Shown: positions 1-8,998, numbered from the stretch's first letter. The stretch: DNA of 64,000 nt from Bacteroides propionicifaciens DSM 19291 = JCM 14649 (GCF_000375405.1 NZ_AQWS01000007.1:22779-86778), one strand, 5' to 3'. Program-made: numbers and translations. Notes: generated by a model not told the origin, from the sequence alone.

Positions 1-1428
1 TTAAAGAGTAATCTAGAAATCTCACGTTTGCCTGCTGTCAACTTGACCTCACGTTTTCAATACTTGTCTAGTTATCAGCACTCTTGTACTGAGCAAATCG
101 TATCAAAGGCTTTGCCACTACTCTATGTTGAGTTTTTACAAACCATTGATAAAGATACACAGTCCTTAAACAAGCAGACTATTCAGCGAACTATACAAGA
201 ACTTTATAGTCGTCAGTTGAGTGACGGAAGCTTCGCTTACTGGCCTAATGAAAGCTCTTCGAACCCTTGGTCTACTGCCTATGCAGGGTTTTTCTTAACT
301 AAGGCCAAAGAGATGGGGTATCAAGTCAATGCTAATGTTCTTAGTAGATGGAGTGGATACCTACTTAAGGTAGTACGTATGTGGAATCCATCGAATGCCA
401 ACTGGACCTACAGTAATTATATGCAAGCTTACAATTTATATGTACTTGCTGTGGCCAATCAAGCAGATCTGCCAGCTATGAATAGACTTAAAGAGTTCGA
501 AGGAATGGATACGCAGAGTCGCTGGCTCTTGGCTTCGGCTTATGCTATTATAGGTAAGAAAGACATTGCAAATAAATTGGTGTTCAATGTTAAGGCAAAC
601 TTAAATTCTTACTATGCTAGCTATTATGGCTCTCAAATCAGAGACGTAGCTTTCATGCTGCAAGCTTTAGTTGCACTTGGTCAAGATGGTAAGGCTTTTG
701 ATATGGCAAAAAAATTGTCTACTCTGCTCAACGATCAAACCTATTATCAAACTCAATCTACTGCAATGGGAATTATAGCCTTAGCCGACTATGCTCGAGG
801 TATGAAGCATCAGGGAATGGACTTTTCTATTCGCATAGGAAGTGATAAACCAGAGGATATTAAATCGGTACTGCCTTTATATTCACATTCAACGTTAGGA
901 ATAGAAACAGATAAAAAGATTGAAGTGAAGAATAATATTAGTGATGTGCTTCATACGCAGTTTGTGCAGATTATTCAACTTTACAACGATACACTACCTG
1001 CTATTCAAGATAAGGGATTGATGATGAATGTTGCTTATACTGACTTGCTAGGGAATAAGTTAGATATCAAAAATCTTAGTGTAGGGCAAGATCTATTAGC
1101 AAATATAACATTGAGCAATCCTACGTTGGAATCGTATCAGGATATTGCTCTTACTCATATCATTCCTGCTAGCTGGGAGGTTTATCAAGTAGTAGGTGAG
1201 CCCCGTGCTAACTCTCAAACCAATGTGAGCTTGCGTTATCAAGATGTGCGTGATGATCGTATTCTGTCTTACTTCGATCTGCCAGCTCAGCGTATCATAA
1301 GACTTAAAGTACGTCTTCATGTGACTTATGCTGGTGAATATACCCTGCCAGCCATCCAAGCATCATTGATGTATGATCCTGAGATATTTAGTAGAACTAA
1401 AGCTGAAACAATTATTGTCGAAAGATGA
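1..1428 (+). CDS. Bacterial alpha-2-macroglobulin, C-terminal part (partial, 5' end outside window)
   Basis: The reading frame is open from base 1, so this is the last ~475 residues of a much longer protein (family members are usually 1,500-1,900 aa). The sequence YQHSCTEQ at 73-96 carries the CxEQ thioester signature; Cys (85-87) and Gln (94-96) would form the reactive thioester. It is followed by the alpha-helical thioester-domain toroid (repeated W/Y-rich segments such as DGSFAYWPN) and a C-terminal beta-rich receptor-binding-like domain (from about base 1000). In bacteria these proteins sit in the cell envelope and are thought to trap attacking proteases. The stop overlaps the pbpC start by 4 bases (ATGA). 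The A2M/PbpC pairing is a well-known conserved gene couple, in which PBP1C may repair murein where A2M protects the envelope. The family call is secure; the exact role is inferred. Confidence 0.9.
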   Translation, partial: LKSNLEISRLPAVNLTSRFQYLSSYQHSCTEQIVSKALPLLYVEFLQTIDKDTQSLNKQTIQRTIQELYSRQLSDGSFAYWPNESSSNPWSTAYAGFFLTKAKEMGYQVNANVLSRWSGYLLKVVRMWNPSNANWTYSNYMQAYNLYVLAVANQADLPAMNRLKEFEGMDTQSRWLLASAYAIIGKKDIANKLVFNVKANLNSYYASYYGSQIRDVAFMLQALVALGQDGKAFDMAKKLSTLLNDQTYYQTQSTAMGIIALADYARGMKHQGMDFSIRIGSDKPEDIKSVLPLYSHSTLGIETDKKIEVKNNISDVLHTQFVQIIQLYNDTLPAIQDKGLMMNVAYTDLLGNKLDIKNLSVGQDLLANITLSNPTLESYQDIALTHIIPASWEVYQVVGEPRANSQTNVSLRYQDVRDDRILSYFDLPAQRIIRLKVRLHVTYAGEYTLPAIQASLMYDPEIFSRTKAETIIVER

Positions 1429-3740
1429 TTAAACTAAACAAAGCATTTAAGAAGCCTAGAAAGTACCTTTGGTATTTTCTAGGCTTCTTATTCTTACTCT
1501 TTATCTTCTGTTTACCCAGTAAGTTATTCAACTCGCCTTACTCCACTGTTGTACTGGCTAAGGACGGGCAGATGCTTGGTGCGCGTATTGCTGCTGATGG
1601 CCAGTGGAGGTTTCCTTTGTCTGAGTCTATTCCTGAAAAACTGAAGACCTGTCTGGTTTATTTTGAAGATGAATACTTCTATTGGCATTGGGGAGTAAAT
1701 CCCATCTCTATGGGCAAGGCTTTTATTCAAAACCTTAAAGCTCGAAAGGTGGTTCGTGGAGGAAGTACCCTGACGATGCAAACTATTCGACTTTCTAGAC
1801 AAAAGCCTAGAACTATCCTCGAGAAGGTCATTGAATCTATCCTTGCTACACGATTAGAGTTTAGCTATTCTAAAGATGAAATACTCAATCTTTATGCTTC
1901 GCATGCTCCCTTTGGTGGTAATGTTGTGGGCTATACTGCTGCTGCTTGGCGATATTTTGGTCATACAGCGAGTTCTTTGTCGTGGGCAGAGGCGGCAACC
2001 TTAGCGGTGCTTCCTAATGCACCTTCAGCCATACATCTGGCTAAAGCACGTACACAACTGGAAACCAAAAGAAATGGACTTCTTAAAAAACTGTACGATG
2101 ATCAGGTAATCGATGCGGATGAATACGAGCTTGCTTTAGCTGAGCCCTTGCCTTCTGCACCGTTAACATTGCCACAGATAGCTCCACACTTGGTAAGTAA
2201 GATTGCGATGTCAAGGCCTAGTCAAGAAGTTATAACCACCATTGATTTTGGGCTTCAACATCAAGTAGAGGAGTTGGTTAACAGTTGGAATAACCATTAT
2301 AAGCAACACAATATCCACGATATTTCGGCTATTATTATCGATGTGCAGACCAGTGAGATTTTGGCCTATCATGGCAATTCGGGTTTCCAAACTGGTAGAG
2401 TGGGGAGTCAGGTTAATATCTTAGATGCTCCTCGAAGCACGGGTAGTATCTTAAAGCCTTTTCTTTTGGCTTCTATGCTCGATGAGGGAGAGTTACTCCC
2501 CAATCAGCTCTTGCCCGATGTGCCTATTAATATTAGTGGCTTTTCACCCCAAAATTTTAGTTTAACCTACGAAGGAGCTGTTCCTGCATCGCAAGCCATT
2601 ATACGTTCATTAAATATTCCTTCGGTCTATATGCTTAAGGCCTATTCAGTTCCTAAATTTTATGAAAAACTCAAAGGGTATGGGCTATCGACCTTAAATA
2701 AGTCTTCGGGACACTATGGTTTATCCTTAATTCTGGGTGGTGCTGAAGCTAAACTTGCCGAGATTACAGCAGCGTATGTGAGGCTTGCTCAGTCGGCTCT
2801 CAGTTTAGAGTCGAAAGAGGTATATTTCTTGCAAGATGCTAAACCAATCACGCTGCCAAGCGTAGTCTCAAAAGGTGCTGCTTGGCAAACCTTAGATATT
2901 ATTAAGGAGGTTTATCGCCCTGGTGAGGTAGCTTGGAAAATGATGGGCTCTATGCAAAACATAGCTTGGAAAACAGGTACGAGTCACGGTTTTCGTGACG
3001 GTTGGGCTGTTGGGGTAACTCCTCGATATGCAGTGGGAGTTTGGTTGGGCAATGCCACAGGTGAAGGTAATGCAGAGCTTGTTGGTACCCGAACAGCAGG
3101 GCCTGTACTGTTTGATCTCTTTAATATCTTGCCTAAGTCCGATTGGTTCGAACGGCCCAAAGAGAGTTTGGTGGAAGCTGAAATCTGTAGGCAGTCGGGT
3201 CATCTTAAGGGACGATTCTGTCAGGATGTAGATACCCTCCTTATTTTACCTAAAGGGATGCAAACTACCGCCTGCCCTTATCATCACCCAGTTTACTTAA
3301 CAGCAGACGGAAAAAACAGGGTTTATACCTCTTGTGTTGAGGCTGAAAATGCTGTTGAGCAATCTTGGTTTACCCTGCCTCCTGTTTGGGAGTGGTATTA
3401 TAAGAATTCTCATCCCGATTATCGGGTTCTACCGCCTTTTAAGGCTGGTTGCGGTGAAGATAGCAGGACACCCATGCAGTTTATCTACCCACAGCAAAAT
3501 AGTAAGATTGTCTTGACAAGGCAACTTGATGGAAGTTTGGGAGGTCTAACCTTAGATTTAGCACATTCGGATGACCGTGCGATTGTTTTTTGGCATATGG
3601 ATGGTGAATATCTAGATCAGACAGAACATATTCATAAGCTTACGCTCTCGCCTGGTGTAGGAGAGCACCAGCTAACTGTTGTCGACAATTATGGCAACAC
3701 GGCGAGCATACGTTTTTATTCATCTATACTCAACGAATAA
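1425..3740 (+). CDS. pbpC: Penicillin-binding protein 1C (bifunctional transglycosylase/transpeptidase)
   Basis: A 771-aa class A PBP. Residues ~14-31 form one membrane anchor. A GT51 glycosyltransferase domain follows, with catalytic Glu in YFEDEYF (E81 or E83) and the GGSTLTMQ motif at 112-119. The transpeptidase domain has the SxxK active site S341-I-L-K344, SLN as the second motif and K516-T-G-T as the third. The C-terminal ~100 residues match the BiPBP_C beta-domain typical of PBP1C. It polymerises lipid II and may cross-link glycan strands at the outer face of the inner membrane. It is translationally coupled to the upstream alpha-2-macroglobulin gene by a 4-base overlap. Length and domain order are normal for PBP1C and all catalytic motifs are intact. 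Confidence 0.95.
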   Translation: MIKLNKAFKKPRKYLWYFLGFLFLLFIFCLPSKLFNSPYSTVVLAKDGQMLGARIAADGQWRFPLSESIPEKLKTCLVYFEDEYFYWHWGVNPISMGKAFIQNLKARKVVRGGSTLTMQTIRLSRQKPRTILEKVIESILATRLEFSYSKDEILNLYASHAPFGGNVVGYTAAAWRYFGHTASSLSWAEAATLAVLPNAPSAIHLAKARTQLETKRNGLLKKLYDDQVIDADEYELALAEPLPSAPLTLPQIAPHLVSKIAMSRPSQEVITTIDFGLQHQVEELVNSWNNHYKQHNIHDISAIIIDVQTSEILAYHGNSGFQTGRVGSQVNILDAPRSTGSILKPFLLASMLDEGELLPNQLLPDVPINISGFSPQNFSLTYEGAVPASQAIIRSLNIPSVYMLKAYSVPKFYEKLKGYGLSTLNKSSGHYGLSLILGGAEAKLAEITAAYVRLAQSALSLESKEVYFLQDAKPITLPSVVSKGAAWQTLDIIKEVYRPGEVAWKMMGSMQNIAWKTGTSHGFRDGWAVGVTPRYAVGVWLGNATGEGNAELVGTRTAGPVLFDLFNILPKSDWFERPKESLVEAEICRQSGHLKGRFCQDVDTLLILPKGMQTTACPYHHPVYLTADGKNRVYTSCVEAENAVEQSWFTLPPVWEWYYKNSHPDYRVLPPFKAGCGEDSRTPMQFIYPQQNSKIVLTRQLDGSLGGLTLDLAHSDDRAIVFWHMDGEYLDQTEHIHKLTLSPGVGEHQLTVVDNYGNTASIRFYSSILNE

Positions 3741-3744
3741 GTTC

Positions 3745-4248
3745 TTAGTCTTTGTATAACTTTCGACGAGTAAGTGAAGAGGCGTGCTTAGGGAATAAAA
3801 AGATTGGTAAGGTTGCACCTACTGCAAGCATAAAAATGGCAGTACTACTCACAAGCCCGTTGGTGAAAAATAGCTCTAAGTATTTGGCTCGCTCTACAGG
3901 CTCATCCATCGTTTGAAGGAACATCAAGAGTGAGAAAATAGCGTTATATGCAATTTTACCAGGGATCATCGGTAGCAAAGCTGGGATATAAAGCACAGTA
4001 ATCGGGCAGTAGCATTTTTTGCCAAGCCATAAACTTCCAAAGCCAATTAGTGAAGAGGCGCAAAGTGATGCTGTCGAAATATCGAATCCGAAATAAGTCA
4101 TCAAAGAGTAGCGTAAAGCATGACCTAGGGCAGCCAAAAGTGCTATATATTTGAATGCTCTTCGTGGCGGTCTTGATATGGCTCCAAAGCCTATACCTGC
4201 AATGGCTGCAAAAAATCCATCTATAACTATATCTGATACCATTGTCAT
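3745..4248 (-). CDS. Threonine/serine exporter, small subunit (ThrE_2/DUF3815 type)
   Basis: A 167-aa, very hydrophobic protein with about four to five predicted membrane helices and the glycine-rich start (DGFFAAIAGIGFGAISRPPRRA) typical of the C-terminal half of the ThrE exporter family. In many bacteria this half is a separate gene following a DUF1212 subunit, as here. Its ATG overlaps the stop of the upstream gene by 4 bases. The pair probably forms an inner-membrane exporter for threonine/serine or related small solutes; the substrate is inferred from the family only. It ends only 4 bases from the convergent pbpC stop. Confidence 0.8.
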   Translation of the reverse strand: MTMVSDIVIDGFFAAIAGIGFGAISRPPRRAFKYIALLAALGHALRYSLMTYFGFDISTASLCASSLIGFGSLWLGKKCYCPITVLYIPALLPMIPGKIAYNAIFSLLMFLQTMDEPVERAKYLELFFTNGLVSSTAIFMLAVGATLPIFLFPKHASSLTRRKLYKD

Positions 4249-5003
4249 AATAGTCCGTCGTTAATTAAGTAGAGTGTGAAAGATAAACCAGTGGCGATAC
4301 AAATCACGATTAACACCGCTTCGGAAAGCCGAGAAAACCCCGTCAATGTATATCCTTCGACTACATCAATTACCCCGTTGATTAGCGGTACACCTGGCAC
4401 CAAAAAAAGTACGCTTGTTGCAAGTGCTATGTCAGAGGTTATGTCGAATAGTAGAGAAGTAGAAGCAGCCAATGAGGCCACAAATGCTGTAATGATGCAG
4501 GTAATAAAGTGATTTACTTGTTTTGTTGTCAACTGTTGTTTAACAAAGAATCCTAAGATTGTCGAACAAAAGATTATCCCCATGGCATACCAATCTCCTC
4601 CAAATAGTTTGCAAAAAGAGGCATTTGCGCATCCTACTAATCCTAAAATTATTAAGGGAGACATCTTTGGGGAATCAAGAATAGTTTGGTACTTCTGTTT
4701 TATACTTTCAAAAGAGAGTTTTTTATCGTAAGCCTCCCAGCTGAGTCCGCTTAGCTCAGAGTTATACTCAAAGTCTATGGGTAGTTTGGGAATGTCGACT
4801 ACTTCGCTATGGGTATTGTCATCGTTATCAGAGCTTGTCAAAATTATGCTTCGCTGAAATACGCCCAATGTGACATCTAAATCAAGTGCCTGCCCCAATC
4901 TTTTAGAGTTTCGTATTACACGTGAGGTATTTACACCGCAACCCATGAGCCGAGAAGCATATTCTGCTATAAACTCAGTTTTGGTACGCAACAAATCTTT
5001 CAT
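4245..5003 (-). CDS. Threonine/serine exporter, large subunit (ThrE N-terminal domain, DUF1212)
   Basis: A 252-aa protein from an ATG at 5003. The frame extends upstream to a TTG at 5102 (33 more residues), but the family normally starts close to the motif seen here as ASRLMGCGVNTSRVIRN, so the internal ATG is preferred. The N-terminal ~110 residues are the soluble amphipathic part of DUF1212, including the SGLSWEAYDKKLSF region. About five hydrophobic helices follow, ending in a VPGVPLINGVIDVVEG segment conserved in ThrE proteins. Together with the next gene (4-base overlap) it makes a split ThrE-like exporter of the inner membrane. Confidence 0.8.
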   Translation of the reverse strand: MKDLLRTKTEFIAEYASRLMGCGVNTSRVIRNSKRLGQALDLDVTLGVFQRSIILTSSDNDDNTHSEVVDIPKLPIDFEYNSELSGLSWEAYDKKLSFESIKQKYQTILDSPKMSPLIILGLVGCANASFCKLFGGDWYAMGIIFCSTILGFFVKQQLTTKQVNHFITCIITAFVASLAASTSLLFDITSDIALATSVLFLVPGVPLINGVIDVVEGYTLTGFSRLSEAVLIVICIATGLSFTLYLINDGLL

Positions 5004-5222
5004 TTTACTTTTGCTTAAAAGAGCTTTTATAGAAGTCGCAAAAGTACTAAAAGGAAGATATTCCTGCAATTTATAGCGGTTGAATATGTTGTGTTTCTTC
5101 AAGAATACGGGCTAATAGCGAGCCATTGATTGGGAGATTTAAAATGACTAGGGTGGAAATGTTTTTTGACTTACTCGGACTATGATTGGGAGTAAGTCGT
5201 TTGGGGTGGATAAGCTGGTTGC

Positions 5223-5593
5223 GACATCCTCTCATAAAGTGCGTAAGTTAAAATCATTGGCTTGGATAACGACTTTACTCAAGCCATCATTTTATAATAA
5301 AAAACTTAGACATGTATGAAAGCAGAATATTTAATCCTCAATGAGTTCTTTAAACAGTTCAAAATAGGTAAAGAGCTAAACAACTTCCTTAAGTCCATTC
5401 AAAAGCGTGCTACCCCAGAAAATGCTCGCAGGTGAGCTAGATGCTTATTTAGATTATATCATTCCCTACTAATGATTCTGTGATGAAATCAGTATATTTT
5501 GCTGTTAGGGAGGCCACAAAGAAATGGTCAGGCTATAACAATAACCCAACCCAAGCTTAATTTACTTACACACATGCATGCTGAGACAATGTC
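5223..5593 (+). mobile_element. Internally deleted, decayed IS256-family element
   Basis: Bases 5223-5410 align closely, in the same orientation, with the intact-looking IS start at 63817-64000: same left terminus (TCATAAAGTG, GTAAGTTAAAAT), same leader (TTATAATAAAAAACTTAGAC) and same transposase start (ATG at 5316 here). The transposase N-terminus reads MKAEYLILNEFFKQFK, then meets a frameshift and a stop. After about 50 more bases it jumps to a transposase C-terminal-like segment (SVYFAVREATKKW, ~5484-5525). The right end keeps only part of the inverted repeat (CTTACACAC at ~5571). About 1 kb of the ~1.3-kb element is therefore missing and the copy cannot make transposase, though both ends could in principle have been mobilised in trans. 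Confidence 0.75.
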
Positions 5594-5664
5594 TTTTTTT
5601 TGCATGAAATTTATTAGTTCAGTGAGTCTTTTTTTGTGATAACTGAGTGCCATTGCCTCTCAGT

Positions 5665-7158
5665 TTATTTTTTCTTATTATCTTCATTTCTCTTTAAAAT
5701 TTCATCTAAGAATTCTCCAGTCTTAAATTTCTTAATAATTTTGACCAATTCTTCTTTTTGTGGAGTATTTGGAAATTTCTCTAATCGACTCAAAATATTA
5801 TCCAGATTTTGATATGTCGGTTGCATCTTTTTTTCATAATTAGTCTTTCTGCTAGCGTCAACTATATGTAAACACTTTGTGAAGAACTTCAGCACTTTAG
5901 GAAGTATAACTAAAAACCGCAAGGCTTTATCAAACTCCTTTATCGGGTTTAAATTGTGTAGCATATTATATACTCTTACAATTCCTTTATCAAGATGCAC
6001 TGATAATTGTCTCTGAGCTCCACATTTATTAATTTCTTCTTGGAATATATTAAGTTCTTCAGTTAATGTACTAAACTCTTCATATGTGGATTTATTATTA
6101 TCTTCTAATGCAATTGGATGAATATATTTCTTCCAGAACGAATCATCTTTATTGTTTTCAAATCCAAATAGTTTGTTAAAGCCTTCGTAAATAATTGTAT
6201 TAATTTGTTTCAACGATAATTGCTTTTCTATGGTGTATTCAGAACTAATAAAAGCTCTGGTTGCAGATGCCAAATCAATATACAAGTATGTTAATTGAAT
6301 AGCCGATTTACCAACTTGCATAAATTGAGATATAAAAAAACTCAAGTCTTGATCTATATCTTTCAAATGCTGATTTATTTTTGCAGGAAAACCTTGTTGC
6401 AAAGTAAACTGATCCAATCGCATAGAATTATTCTTGATTACTCCTTCTAAAGTAGCGTAAAGTGAATCTTTCTTATTTTGAAAAATATCAATATTTGAGA
6501 AAGGAAAAACATACTTTAAGACAGATTGTGTATCTATATGAATGTAAGCGTTATACTTTTCAATATATTTATGTACAAAAAAAGATATATTTTGGAGTAA
6601 ATCTAAAAAGTGGATCATTCGTTGAGCCTCGGTCTCTTCACTTAATTCTGTAAGCATTTCATAAACAGATATAGGCTCAGGATCGTAATGGAAACTTAAA
6701 TTACGTTGTTCATGATCTGTTATATTATTTTCTCCAAATTCTATAATCTGATTTTCTAAGTCCTTATAATCTTTTTCAAACTCTTGTTCTTGAATAATAG
6801 CTAGCAAAGGTTTGATTTTTGATATCCATAAAGATTTTTTTCTTTTATATCCATATAGATACTTATACCCTTCAAGAATTACACAGTTGATATATTTAAT
6901 ATTATATCGTTTTTCGGCAGGCAAATCTGCACGATGGCAAGCTCTTTGGAGAGATGATAATTCGATACTCATATATTGGAAATAGATATTAAGACTGAGT
7001 AATGCCTCCAATATTTTGTTTCTATCATTTTGTATATTAGTATCTAATGATTCCTTCCGCAGAATATTTATTTTGAGAATAGGAGAAAAATCTTCAATCA
7101 CTTTTCCCATATTATAATACAATTTTTCTAAAGTTTCAGGAGATGCAGGCTGACTCAT
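5665..7158 (-). CDS. Hypothetical protein with an internal duplication and two HEPN-like Rx4H motifs
   Basis: A 497-aa, soluble, mostly helical protein. Two halves align with each other. Each half has the segment I-x-E-G-(Y/F)-x-K-L-(Y/F)-G-(Y/F) (about 93-104 and 323-333), then S-x-W-x-x-x-I-x-P, then a charged stretch, then QRNLSFH (151-157) or QRQLSVH (382-388), then VYxML. R152-x4-H157 and R383-x4-H388 fit the Rx4-6H active-site motif of HEPN domains, many of which are RNases in toxin-antitoxin and phage-defence systems. The family is not one I can name. Base composition is clearly more AT-rich than the flanking metabolic genes, and the gene lies between two dead IS remnants, so recent acquisition is likely. 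A TATCTTTG box lies 38 bases upstream. No partner gene is visible. RNase function is inference. Confidence 0.6.
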   Translation of the reverse strand: MSQPASPETLEKLYYNMGKVIEDFSPILKINILRKESLDTNIQNDRNKILEALLSLNIYFQYMSIELSSLQRACHRADLPAEKRYNIKYINCVILEGYKYLYGYKRKKSLWISKIKPLLAIIQEQEFEKDYKDLENQIIEFGENNITDHEQRNLSFHYDPEPISVYEMLTELSEETEAQRMIHFLDLLQNISFFVHKYIEKYNAYIHIDTQSVLKYVFPFSNIDIFQNKKDSLYATLEGVIKNNSMRLDQFTLQQGFPAKINQHLKDIDQDLSFFISQFMQVGKSAIQLTYLYIDLASATRAFISSEYTIEKQLSLKQINTIIYEGFNKLFGFENNKDDSFWKKYIHPIALEDNNKSTYEEFSTLTEELNIFQEEINKCGAQRQLSVHLDKGIVRVYNMLHNLNPIKEFDKALRFLVILPKVLKFFTKCLHIVDASRKTNYEKKMQPTYQNLDNILSRLEKFPNTPQKEELVKIIKKFKTGEFLDEILKRNEDNKKK

Positions 7159-7195
7159 AATATTAAAAGATTTTAGCTATGTAAAACTGCCAATA

Positions 7196-7203
7196 CAAAG
7201 ATA
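7196..7203 (-). promoter_or_regulatory. Bacteroidetes -7 box for the HEPN-like gene
   Basis: Read on the minus strand this is TATCTTTG, a perfect TAnnTTTG box of the Bacteroidetes primary sigma factor, 37 bases before the ATG of the gene ending at 5665. A second TATCTTTG lies further upstream at 7250-7257. No clear -33 TTTG is seen at the right distance. Confidence 0.45.
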
Positions 7204-7373
7204 TATGTGCAATCTTTTTGCGTAGCATCTATTATTGGCGAATATATTCCAAAGATATTTTTATTTTCGGATTGTAATTCAATTAATAGATAAATATAAT
7301 ACTGAAAAATTATCTCTGAAGTTGCTAACTTTGTTCGGGTGTTAGTTAAGTCTAATAATCTTATTTTTGAATT

Positions 7374-7608
7374 ATGAGTAAAAAATACAAATCTATGATG
7401 TAGTCTTTAAGCGCCAAGCTGTTGATCTAGCTAGTCAGCGAAAGAACAAATCAGAATTAGCTCGTGAGTTAGGTATTTCTGCATCGCTGTTGTATTAGTG
7501 GTGTAAAGAATTCAATTAATTTAGAGAGTCTAGCTTTCCTGGTAATGGACATTTAAAGCTGACTCCTTGCTCAACAACGAATTATGGAGTGAAATGCAGC
7601 TAATAAGT
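7374..7608 (+). pseudogene. IS3-family orfA transposase remnant
   Basis: After an initial ATG and one frameshift the frame reads VVFKRQAVDLASQRKNKSEL, ARELGISASLLY, a stop, WCKEF, a stop, then ESSFPGNGHLKLTP. This is the recognisable helix-turn-helix N-terminus of IS3-family OrfA proteins, including the usual FPGNG linker. Two in-frame stops, a frameshift and loss of the rest of the element make it a dead fragment. The neighbouring stretches 7159-7373 and 7609-7640 hold no gene that I can see apart from the promoter boxes noted. Confidence 0.7.
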
Positions 7609-7640
7609 ATATTGATGTTTGCTATTAAAGGAAGTAAAGC

Positions 7641-8864
7641 TTAAACACCCTTATTCAGCATCACCATCAAATCCATTAACTCACTTGTCTCATCAAACTG
7701 ATACATTCCTTGCTTCGCTTCACTTTCAGAGAAGAACTGCACTTTGTCGGGTTCTAAGCTTGGGTGGCAGACCGTAAAGGGGACTGAGCCAGGTTGGTGA
7801 GTTTTGGTTGTAGTCGAAGTGATATGATCGGGTAGGAGAACGATTAGGGGAGGATTTGACCAGCCTTTTGTCTCTCTAAGAATTGGAGCTAAAACTTGTG
7901 CATCAATATCTTCTATGGTTTTAAGCTTAAGCTCTAAATTGCCTTCATGGCTTGCTTCGTCGGGAGCCTCTATATGCAACAACACAATATCATTGGTTTG
8001 TAAAGCTTGTATCGCGGCTTTAGCTTTACCTTGATAATTGGTATCTGCAAGCCCTGTTGCACCATCGACATTTATAATCTCAAATCCAGCAAGTTTACCA
8101 ATGCCTTTAATAAGATCAACAGCTGAGATAACAGTACCTTTCTTTAGGGTTGGGTAGTTTGAGTTTAAAGTAGGTAGAGTTGAGGCTCCACCTGGTGCCC
8201 ATAAGCTAATGGCATTGGCTGGCTTAAGCCCTCTGCTTATTCTAGCTTGGTTAATGGGGTGATTAGCTAGTACCGTTTGTGCCTGATCTATTAGTTGATT
8301 TAAGGTATAAATCAAGGATTTATCATCCTTGTCAGACGACTGGATGTATAGGCAGGATTTGTCGGCATCGATATGATTATGAGGTAAAATGCATTTCAGC
8401 ATCCTGCTAAACTGATTTATTTTCAGAATATGACGATACGAATTACCAGTATAGAACTTAACAAACTCACTTTTTAACTCCACGTTTAGTGCATCAATTA
8501 AGACTTTTGCTTCAGCAGATGAAATATGGTCGGCGGTGAAGCTACTGATTTTATCATCTTCAAGTGTAATCAAATTACATCGCATGACCAGCTCCTCTTC
8601 ATTAATGGTTATATCCATTTGTGCAGCTTCGAGAACAGATCGGGCAGGGTAGTGCTTATTTACATCGTAACCCAAGATAGAAAGACAGGCCACATCGCTA
8701 CCGACTTCCCAACCTTCGGGAGTAGTTCTTAGGAGTCCATTTTGCCCCAAACGAGCTATAGTGTCAAGATTAGGCTTGAGAGCAACTTCTAATGGAGTTT
8801 GGTGATTAAGCAAAGCGATAGGTTCATCGGCCATTCCATCAGTAATAATTAGAAGTACACTCAT
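7641..8864 (-). CDS. apgM: Cofactor-independent phosphoglycerate mutase, archaeal/apgM type
   Basis: A 407-aa alkaline-phosphatase-superfamily enzyme interconverting 3- and 2-phosphoglycerate in glycolysis. The N-terminus MSVLLIITDGMADEP supplies the first metal-binding Asp. The motif EVGSDVACLSILGYD carries the catalytic serine region conserved in the apgM family. Further metal-site motifs are APDEASHEG and LLPDHIT near the C-terminus. Length is normal (~400 aa). It stands alone on the minus strand, divergent from the cobalamin riboswitch operon, and has no obvious functional tie to it. Confidence 0.9.
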   Translation of the reverse strand: MSVLLIITDGMADEPIALLNHQTPLEVALKPNLDTIARLGQNGLLRTTPEGWEVGSDVACLSILGYDVNKHYPARSVLEAAQMDITINEEELVMRCNLITLEDDKISSFTADHISSAEAKVLIDALNVELKSEFVKFYTGNSYRHILKINQFSRMLKCILPHNHIDADKSCLYIQSSDKDDKSLIYTLNQLIDQAQTVLANHPINQARISRGLKPANAISLWAPGGASTLPTLNSNYPTLKKGTVISAVDLIKGIGKLAGFEIINVDGATGLADTNYQGKAKAAIQALQTNDIVLLHIEAPDEASHEGNLELKLKTIEDIDAQVLAPILRETKGWSNPPLIVLLPDHITSTTTKTHQPGSVPFTVCHPSLEPDKVQFFSESEAKQGMYQFDETSELMDLMVMLNKGV

Positions 8865-8998
8865 AATCTAGGTTTCTTTTAGTTTCGTTTTTACTTACAA
8901 ACTTCAAATATCTAAAATATTAATGTAAAACTAGATTATCTTTTCATTAATGAGCTCTAAAATAAAAGATTCTGCTTCTTATGTTTGCTAAAAGATGC

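Noticed and set aside
7245..7260. Second TATCTTTG box upstream of the HEPN-like gene
   Set aside because: It lies about 100 bases from the start in very AT-rich DNA; chance occurrence is likely, so only the nearer box is listed.
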